64,000 bases of DNA from Dipteris shenzhenensis (taxonomy: Eukaryota > Polypodiophyta > Polypodiopsida > Gleicheniales). The position numbers were made by a program, and so were the translations under genes. The stretch is taken from assembly GCA_047967505.1 (NCBI GenBank), contig CM106538.1, one strand, 5' to 3'. Within the stretch, counting starts at the first letter, position 1. Each line of letters starts with the position of its first letter. Below are positions 56,671-64,000 of this stretch, piece after piece. Under the pieces are notes generated by a model. The model was not told the origin of the DNA. It did no database searches and saw only the letters and a program-made list of their open reading frames with translations.

Positions 56671-58000
56671 ATGTTTGGAAGGCGTATTCCATTAGAGATA
56701 GGTTATCCTGGAGATCTACATCATGATGAGGATGTGGAAAACGATCACCATCGGTCAAGAAGAAGTTCAACACCGATGACACTTACTGAGGAAGAATGGC
56801 AAGAATGCTATCAGCATGAAAAGCAACAACGTCAAGAGATTGAAGATGCTCTATGCCAAGTGACGACAACTTGGAAGCCACCTATATCGATTGAGGATGA
56901 GGAACCTATGCATGCATCAGATTCACTGGATGCATGGAAACATCATGCACGGGACCTTGAGTAGGAACTTGAGTACATGCACAACATGTGCGACATGCAT
57001 AAAGCCAACAAAGAACGCGTAAATCGAGTGTTAAAAGAGATGACTGAAGTCACAAAGAAGCGTATGAAGGACAGAGATGAAAAAAGTGAAAGGAGCAAAT
57101 CATCAGACACCAGTGATAGTGAGCATGAAAGAAGCAAGATGAGACATCAAAGGAAGAAGAAGCGACATGTGAAGACTTCACTACGATGACATCATGACAC
57201 TACTCCTTTACATGAGTCCAACGATGAAGACAACATGGGAAAGGCCATTTTGAAAGCACTCAAGCTTCGTGATAAGAAGAAGTCTAGTAAGATTAATCGC
57301 ATAACTTTTTCTTTTCTAAAATATGATGGTAAAAGAGATGGACAAGCTTTACTTGCGTGGATTAGTTCTTTCAATCAATACTTTTTAGGAGAACGGTACG
57401 AAGAGATCAAGAAGGTAAAACTTGCTGCAAGTCACATGATAAGCAATGTACAATTATGGTGGAGTGTGGTTGTCGAAAGCACTCATGTTCCAAAGACATG
57501 GGAAGCATTCAAAGATAAAATCAAAAAGCGCTTCCTACCTACACAGTTTGAAGAGGATACTCATAGGCAATGGCAAAGATTGAGGCCGTTGGATAATGAG
57601 AGTGTGGATGCATACACCGAGAAATATCTTTCCCCTCTACTTCAATTACAAACTATTGAGAAAGTGTCCCAAAAGGAGCAATGTCATACCTTTGTTGAGG
57701 GTTTATGCTAGGCCTACTATTCGTGATGATGTACGTATGCTTCGACCATCTACAGCTTTTGATGCTATGGATTTGGCATTAGAGTCAGAAAGAAAGCAAG
57801 GAAGAAGCTTTGCTACTCACACCCCTCGAGCAAAGAAGCATACTTCATACTTCAAGCAGGAGGGTGTAAGTTGAAAAGTTGGTAGATATGATGGTAAGTC
57901 TAATTGGAAACCTACTAAGTCACATATTAATCAAAGAACCAAAGAACTTGTCACATGTTATGAATGCAAAGAGAAAGGACACTACTCTTATGAATGTCCA
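56671..58000 (+). pseudogene. Second gag region (Ty3/gypsy) with zinc knuckle
   Basis: A charged N-terminal part (EEEWQECYQHEKQQRQEIED, then a Lys/Glu/Ser coiled segment) leads into a Retrotrans_gag domain: ISSFNQYFLGERYEEIKKVK, LAASHMISNVQLWW, TWEAFKDKIKKRFLP, 'WQRLRPLDNESVDAYTEKY' (57357-57640). A frameshift at about 57705 and a TGA at 57872 follow. The knuckle CYECKEKGHYSYEC (57956-57997) is CX2CX4HX4C. TAG stops such as 56961 stand where Gln fits. Confidence 0.75.
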
Positions 58001-58700
58001 AAGAATCCACTTGCTACACACGACAAGTACCCAAACAAAGAATCCTACCAACAATAACGGAGGCAATGAATGGAGAACCAATGGACGTACCAACAGTAAT
58101 AGTCAGTGCAACAACTCCGCACGGATCAACTACATTGATGATGGATCCCATGATAAATCTTTCAAGCAAGAGGGCGAGGATGAGGACAACGACACTGAAG
58201 ATGCCGACTACACCCCTTCAGGTAAGTGTTATTCAAGTAAAAGTGCATCTTATTTTCATACTTCTTTGTTACATATGACTGCACTATTGCATGAAAAAGA
58301 ACATAGTGTCTTATTTGATGATGGAAGCACCCATGATTTCATTTCGCAATGTTTAGTTGAAAAGTTAGGGCTCGCAATCATCAAAACAAAATATGAAGTC
58401 AAATCAGCTTTTCAAGGATCGAATTATAACTATTTGCAAATGGTTAAGGATCTTGAGGTGACTTTAGGGCCATTAGTTGAGAGCCGTGATTTCTTAGTCG
58501 CTCCTTTGCGTGAGTAAGATCTCATTCTAGGGATGCCCTAGCGTGTCGATCATAATACCAAACCTGATTATCTTGAACGCACCATTACTGTGACTCAAGG
58601 CACTGAGACTATGACTCTAGAATGTGACAAGAATCTTCCCTCTTGGCCTATATTGTCACATACCCAAGCTAAAAGAGCTTTGCGCAAAGTGAGAAGACAT
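58001..58700 (+). pseudogene. Gypsy aspartic protease
   Basis: SVLFDDGSTHDFISQCLVEK (58308-58370) has D-x-G-S/T in the active-site context with Asp in place of the usual Ser/Thr before it. A 'DFLVAPLRE-x-DLILGMP' block ends the domain (58485-58550). Its stops TAA 58516 and TAG 58549 replace a residue and a Trp respectively. Confidence 0.65.
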
Positions 58701-58708
58701 ATCTGGTT

Positions 58709-60110
58709 ATGGTCAATAAGATTGAGGCTAGTCCTGAGACTAAGAAAACTAAGCAAGAGCTTTTGGATCCTTTTCTAGCTACCTATGACGACTGCTTTAT
58801 GGAAGACTTACCCCCTGGCCTACCTCAATCTAGACTTGAGGATCATAAGATTGACCTTATTCCAGGTAGCGTACCACCATGTAAATCACCATATAGACAC
58901 AATCCTACTAAGCAGCAAGAGATTCAATCCCAAATAGAAGATATTTTGGCTAGAGGCCTAATTCAATCTAGTAGCTCAGCATTTGGGGCACCCGTTCTTC
59001 TTGTCAAGAAGAAAAATGAAACTTTCCAAATGTGCATTGATTATCGTGTCTTAAATAAAATCACAGTGAAAAATCGATACCCCATTTCGAGAGTTGATGA
59101 TCTACTCGACAAGTTGAAAGGATCCACAATCTTTAGCAAGATCGATCTTAAATCAGGATATCATCAAGTGAGAGTGATCAAGCCCAATATTTTCAAGATT
59201 GCTTTTAGAACCCAAACTAGTCACTATGAATTTCTTGTTATGCCTTTTGGATTGACCAATGCACCTGCCACATTTATTCGGATGATGAATCGTATCTTCC
59301 TACCCTATCAAGAATTTGTGGTAGTTTTCTTTGATGATATCATGATTTATAGCAAAAGTCGAGAGGAACATGAGAAACACTTGGATCTTGTTTTCTTTCT
59401 CTTACATGAGAACCAACTGTATACCAACCCGAAGAAAAGTTCTTTTTTCCAGCCTGAAATTGAATATCTTGGACACATTATCTCAGTTGAAGGCATTCGA
59501 GTGGATCCCAAGAAGGTAGAAGTGATAGTAAACTAGCCACAACCTAAAGATATCCATGAGTTACGATCTTTTCTAGGTCTGTGTAGTTTCTATCACAGAT
59601 TTGTTAGAAATTTTGCACACAAGGCACATCCATTGATTGAACTACTGCGTAAGACTCGTGCTTTCTCTTGGGGTGAGCAGCACACTTTAGCTTTTCAATG
59701 GCTTAAGGGTGCAATGACACACATACCAGTTTTGACCATGCTAGACTTTACGGTACCCTTCTTTGTCATGGTTACTGATGCTAGTGGATAGGGTTTTGGG
59801 GCTGTGCTCATGCAAGATAACCATCCAATTGCATTTGAGTCACGTAAATTAAAACCAGCAGAGCTAAACTATTCCATGTATGATAAAGAATTAGCCGTTG
59901 TAGTGCATGCACTTAAACTCTGGAAACACTATCTTATGGGTTCCGAGTTACTCATTAAGATTGATCACCAAAGTCTTAGACATCTCCTTACTCAGTCAGT
60001 GATCTCGGATCGGCACATTAAATGGGCTGCCTTTATTGACAGCTTTAAACCAATGATCTAATATCAACCAGGCAAAGACAATGTAGTTACCGATGCACTG
60101 AGCTGTCGAC
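58709..60110 (+). pseudogene. Gypsy RT and RNase H
   Basis: One frame over 58709-60061 carries QMCIDYRVLNKITVKNRYP-type fingers, [38 protein letters not shown] (59329-59355, catalytic), EYLGHIIS, then FLGLCSFYHRFV and RNase H with GAVLMQDNHPIAFESRKL, YDKELAVVVHALKLWKHYL and IKIDHQSLRHLLTQ. Stops are TAG 59534 (for Trp of VNWP), TAG 59789 and TAA 60059. Catalytic acids are kept. The element is a distinct subfamily from that at 6-15 kb. Confidence 0.85.
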
Positions 60111-60303
60111 CTAGCATAAATAATATCTCAATCATCGAGGGAGACACTTTTGAGCCTATGAAGGCAGACTATCCTACCGATCGAGACTTTTCAAAAATCT
60201 GGCATAAGGTTAAGCAAGTTAATAGCACCCCTATGGCCTCGTATTCCATTTATAATGACTATCTATTCCACGAAAAGCGCTTCTGTGTCACTGCACCATT
60301 TCA

Positions 60304-61440
60304 ATGCTTGGTACTAGGAGAGATACATTAGTCACACCCTACATGGGACATAGAGGTGTCACTGCTACGTATCAGACTGTAATTCATGATTTTTTATGGC
60401 CTAAGCTTAAAGTTGATATTGCAACTTTTGTTGCACGATGTCTTATTTGTCAAAAAGTCAAGAGCTACAAGGGCAAATATCAAGGTTTACTTATGCCTTT
60501 ACCAATTCTTGATGGCCCATGGGAGCAGATTTCTATGGACTTTATTACTGGACTTCCTACAACTAGCTCAGGTTTTGATATGATTTGGACTATCATTGAT
60601 AGATTTAGCAAGTAGGCTTACTTTATTCCTTGTAAGAAGACCTTGACCGCAGTTCAGGCTGCTCATTTGTTCATCAAGCACATCTTTATACACCATGGCC
60701 TTCCAAAAGTAATTGTGTCAGACCGGGATAGTAAATTTTGTAGTAACTTATGGACTGCACTCTTTGACAATCTTGGTACGAAGATAGATTTTTCCACTAC
60801 TTTTCATCCCAAGTCTAATGGCCAAACTGAGGTTACACAAAATACTATTTGTGACATGTTATGTGCTTACGTATCTGGTCAGCTAGGCAAATGGGACAAA
60901 TTTATACACATATTACAATTTGCCTACAATAATACTAAGCACTCTGCTACAGGCAAATCTCCATTCTAAATTGTCTATGGAAAGACCATTACTACTCCAT
61001 TGACTCGCCTTAAGCACCAAGTAGAGGTTGTTGATCGATTTATTGAAGATTTCTCTAGCATTTTGGCTTCTGTCAAAAAGAATATCGAGCATGCTCAAGC
61101 TATGTATACTACACGTGCAAACAAGGGTAAAAAGAAAGTTGTATTTGCTGAAGGTGACCTAGTTATGTTACGTATTGAGAAGCACAGACTTGAGTATTGA
61201 GACACACCTTGTAGTTAAGTTTGCCCCTAAAACCTATGGTCCCTTTAAAGTTTTGGAGCGCATTAATGACAATGCCTATCGGCTCGAATTACCACCCGAT
61301 TGGAAAATTCATAATTATTTTCATGTGCATCTCCTGAAACCTTTCCATGGAGACCCACCAGTTCGACCTATTTTAGATGATTGCACTGTTGCTTCAAGGA
61401 GAGACCCAGCTCTTAGAGCCAGACCAGATCATTGATCAAC
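60304..61440 (+). pseudogene. Gypsy integrase and C-terminal linker
   Basis: The frame has the zinc domain MGHRGVTATYQTV with CLICQKVKSY, core residues MDFITGLPTTSSGFDMIW, VSDRDSKFCSNLW and KSNGQTEVTQNT (D, D, E), HSATGKSPF, then KTYGPFKVLERINDNAYRLE and HNYFHVHLLKPF. Stops TAG 60613 (FSK-Q-AYF) and TAA 60967 replace likely Gln. A frameshift lies near 61190. No convincing chromodomain follows. Confidence 0.82.
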
Positions 61441-61600
61441 AAATCACTCAAACGAGATGTGGAAACTCGTATCCTTTATCTTCTTACATTTAAGAACCAC
61501 CCTGTTGAGGATGCTAAGTGGATGCCCGAGCGATATTTTCGCCAGTACACTATTTTATTGACTACTTTTTTATCGTGCAATTGAGGGCAATTGCGATTTC

Positions 61601-62490
61601 AAGCAAGAGGATGTTACGAGAATTGGAATTATCCCATTAATTTAATCCTTCAATATTTGAGAACCAACATTTTTGCTGCACAGCTGATGCATGTGTGCTC
61701 GCTATTTCGTAGTGATGCATGTGTTCTCCTACATGGCTGGATATATGGCTACAGTTGTATGAGTGTGTAGCATTGTGTGCCCCACTTATGCGATGACAGT
61801 ACGTGTAGCATGTGTGCACCATCCGTACGATTTTATTCATGTGTAGCATTAGATGCACCATGAGATGATATGTGTCACATGTGTGCACCATTCATCTGTG
61901 ATTTATTGATTTCCTATTGCTATAATACTGAAAGGTTGATTGATTGTGGTGATTAATTCCAAGGTTATCTTATGCTTGAAATATTTCATTACTATTGATC
62001 GTGTGAGTTTAGGGGAAGAGTAATTGATCGGGCGATGGCATTTGACAAGCATGATCTACCATATTTTGGGCACGTAGGCACAACTCTAGTGATGCGGGGA
62101 TAAATAAGGCTTATGCCTAATTTTTGATATTACAAAAGCTTATGTACATATTTGAATTTTGGATTATTAGTGGCTTGGCTAAGTGTATAAACTAAAGTTA
62201 GAAAAAGCTTTATTTTTAGAAGCAGCCAGCTATTCTAGAAGGTGGATGGGCTTTTTGTAAAAGGGTGCATGGAGGAAAGCATAGGGGCTCTTTGTATGAT
62301 TCTTGCTCGGAAGCTTTTTGGGGAAATATACATAAATACATAGGAGGTGGAAGGAGAGCACCACTCCTATGGGGGGAGATTGTACCCAGCATGCTTGTTC
62401 TATATCTTTCATTTGTGAGTTTTGAGAGTTTGTGCATATTTTCGAAGAGTGTTGCTGCATTCTTCAAGGATTTGCAGGTTCCGCGAGCGT
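61601..62490 (+). repeat. Polypurine tract and 3' LTR of the gypsy element (right end approximate)
   Basis: AAGCAAGAGGA (61601-61611) is followed by TGTTACGAGAATTGG, a TG-start LTR. Internal motifs 'catgtgtgcaccat' and 'gtgtagcat' recur two to three times near 61740-61880. A TATA-like run TATACATAAATA lies near 62325. The right end is masked by the minus-strand copia fragment. Confidence 0.5.
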
Positions 62491-63000
62491 TTCCTGTCGT
62501 AGGCTGGTTTAATATGCTTCCCATAGAGACAATGCTCACAAAATTCAAAGTCAGAAAAAATCAAATACGGTACATAACCCAAATGGCATAAGAGTTTCAT
62601 TCCATTCTGGCTCATGTACCGGCAATGCCACAAAGAAGTACTTAAATGCTCGGTTATTGCAACAACATGATCAGACACCCCTGATATATGTAATGGATAC
62701 AATGTCCCACACTTGGCAGCTCTTACCAAAACCATAGAGCCCTTTTGAATTTTCCAACTCTGAAAACCAAAGGTGGTCTGAAAACCAACACCATCTAGCT
62801 AACCTGCTAAAATAAGACTCTTAGTAAACTTAGGCACATATCTCACATTTTTCAAAACAAATGCAGACCCATTTGCAAAAAAAACTTTATGTCACCTGCT
62901 CCTACTATGTCTCATGCATAGTTATTTCCAAGATGCACACAACCTGTCTTTCCACTATCATAAGTGAAGAACCATTTGTGAAGAGAGTGGGAGAGAAGTA
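62409..63000 (-). pseudogene. Ty1/copia protease and pre-integrase fragment, minus strand
   Basis: The minus strand encodes a C-terminal protease stretch (with 'VP-x-x-x-x-x-L' near 62830), KGSMVLVRAAKCGTLYPLHI (62675-62745), then LWHCRYMSQNGMKLLCHLG (62560-62630) and CEHCLYGKHIK (62520-62550). The H...C-x2-C spacing is that of the copia GAG_pre-integrase zinc domain. It breaks off near 62490 against the gypsy LTR. It precedes nothing downstream, so the integrase core was lost. Confidence 0.7.
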
Positions 63001-63340
63001 AGGAGTCTCACTTGCAGCTTTCTCACATACACAATGGGGGAATACACACAAAGGTGGAGCCTGAAAACAGTTTTCCTCTTCTTAGTTGTGAAAGCCAAAA
63101 GAATCTCTCCTTTTTTTTAGTACAAAAGGAATAGATGAACCCTATATGTGGGTCTCAAACCAAACTCAGCTAACCTAGGTGGCATACTAACTGAGCCACT
63201 AACTAGAGTACATAATAAAAGCTGTCATCTAGCTATTATTCATGGGTGGTGTACCAACCGCATCTGCAGCTAGCAAGTCAGTGACATAAATGCACAATGG
63301 TCACCTTGGCATATCACGAGTGGAGCTCGATATCTCAACA
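63001..63340 (-). repeat. Copia 3' LTR start and flank, minus strand
   Basis: On the minus strand the purine tract GAGCTCGAGGGGGAG (plus 63341-63355) is followed by TGTTGAGATATCGAGC at 63340, the LTR start of the element to the right. The lower end is not defined. Protease sequence of another copia copy begins below about 63000. Confidence 0.5.
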
Positions 63341-63355
63341 CTCCCCCTCGAGCTC

Positions 63356-64000
63356 AATCCCAATTCTTACACACCAAGCAAGCAGCTTCTCTGCGCCCAA
63401 TGCCTTCGTGAATATGTCAGCTACCTGATCCTCTGTACTGACATAAACTAGATCAATAAAACCTACTAGAACCTTCTCCTGCACAGTGATATCAACTCAA
63501 TGCCCAAGAAATAACACAGCTCTCCCAAATCCTTCATCTCAAACTTCTGCTTCAATAGCATTTTCACATGAAGGATATCTTCATCACTATCACCTGTGAT
63601 GATCAAATCATCAACATAAATGACAAGCAGCATAATACCTTTCTCTATTTTTCTCACATAAAGTGAGCAATCTGCCGTGGAAATCTGAAAGCCAATAGTG
63701 ACAAGATACTATCCTATCTTGTCAGACCATGCTTTGGGTGCTTGCTTCAAGCCATACAAGGCTTTCTTCAACCTGCGAACAAACTCAGGATGAATAGCAT
63801 GCACATAACTTGGTGGCTGCTCCATATGTCTGACCTCTTCTTGCAAATCACCATGCAAGAAGGCATTCTTTACATCCATCTGATGTAAAGACCATCCCTT
63901 TGATGCAGCCATAGCAATGACTGCTCTTAGAGTTACCATCCTTGCAATCAGACTGAATGTTTCTTCATAATCAATGCCATATGTCTGTGCATACCCCTTG
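63356..64000 (-). pseudogene. Ty1/copia RT fused to RNase H tail by internal deletion, minus strand
   Basis: Right to left: AMAASKGWSLHQMDVKNAFL (63850-63910), [14 protein letters not shown] (63722-63770), LLVIYVDDLIITGDSDED (63580-63640, YVDD catalytic box), DLGELCYFLGIE. The next residues do not continue RT but read, in a shifted frame, VLVGFIDLVYVSTEDQVADI and FTKALGAEKLL (63380-63470), the end of copia RNase H. The middle of RNase H is gone. The element runs off the window at 64000. Confidence 0.8.

Overview
The window looks like nuclear DNA of a land plant with a large, transposon-rich genome and very long introns, of the fern or gymnosperm type. Species cannot be told from the sequence. 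The evidence is one conserved single-copy gene whose GT-AG introns run from 76 bp to more than 12 kb, Ty3/gypsy chromovirus-like and Ty1/copia elements nested in those introns and around the gene, initiator-Met primer sites beside copia LTRs, and large microsatellite clusters.

The only apparently intact cellular gene is an organelle-type RsmI (16S rRNA C1402 2'-O-ribose methyltransferase) on the + strand. Eight exons (16405 to 30881) join in phase into a complete RsmI domain ending at a TAA. A probable first exon with a transit-peptide-like N-terminus starts at 392, behind a TATA box and a start-stop AUGUAA mini-ORF. If that link is right, the gene spans about 30.5 kb, with introns of about 15.7 kb and 12.6 kb holding most of the transposons of the left half.

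Layout. 1-840: promoter and probable exon 1. 2011-3985: gag-only LTR element relic. 3986-5350: minus-strand copia LTR, primer site and leader, with an exact 247-bp tandem duplication. 6120-14925: chromovirus-like gypsy element with 5-bp target duplication, tRNA-Glu-like primer site, gag, protease, RT, RNase H, integrase and chromodomain. It is broken by ten nonsense codons, an 83-bp frameshifting duplication, a 491-bp inverted duplication and a deletion at the 3' LTR. 14926-15245: copia LTR piece. 16405-16472: rsmI exon 2. 18000-21740: decayed copia. 21840-22207: gypsy LTR piece. 22857-26575: minus-strand chromovirus half. 29097-30881: rsmI exons 3-9. 33230-34915: decayed retroelement gag/protease. 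39770-41310: minus-strand copia LTR and gag relic. 44210-45132: gypsy protease/RT relic. 45490-48060: minus-strand, intron-containing pseudogene whose product had a ParB-like domain followed by a DNA-methylase-like domain. 48124-48880: microsatellites. 49400-49800: LRR pseudogene. 51834-54150: AT-rich repeats. 54960-62490: two gag regions and a decayed gypsy pol with 3' LTR. 62409-64000: two minus-strand copia fragments.

Two themes stand out. First, premature stops in both the retroelements and the ParB/methylase pseudogene fall overwhelmingly where Gln (CAG/CAA) or Trp (C-TGG) is expected, the pattern expected from deamination of CHG-methylated cytosine. Second, the ParB-like/methylase-like pseudogene is the most unusual cargo and deserves a family-level search.
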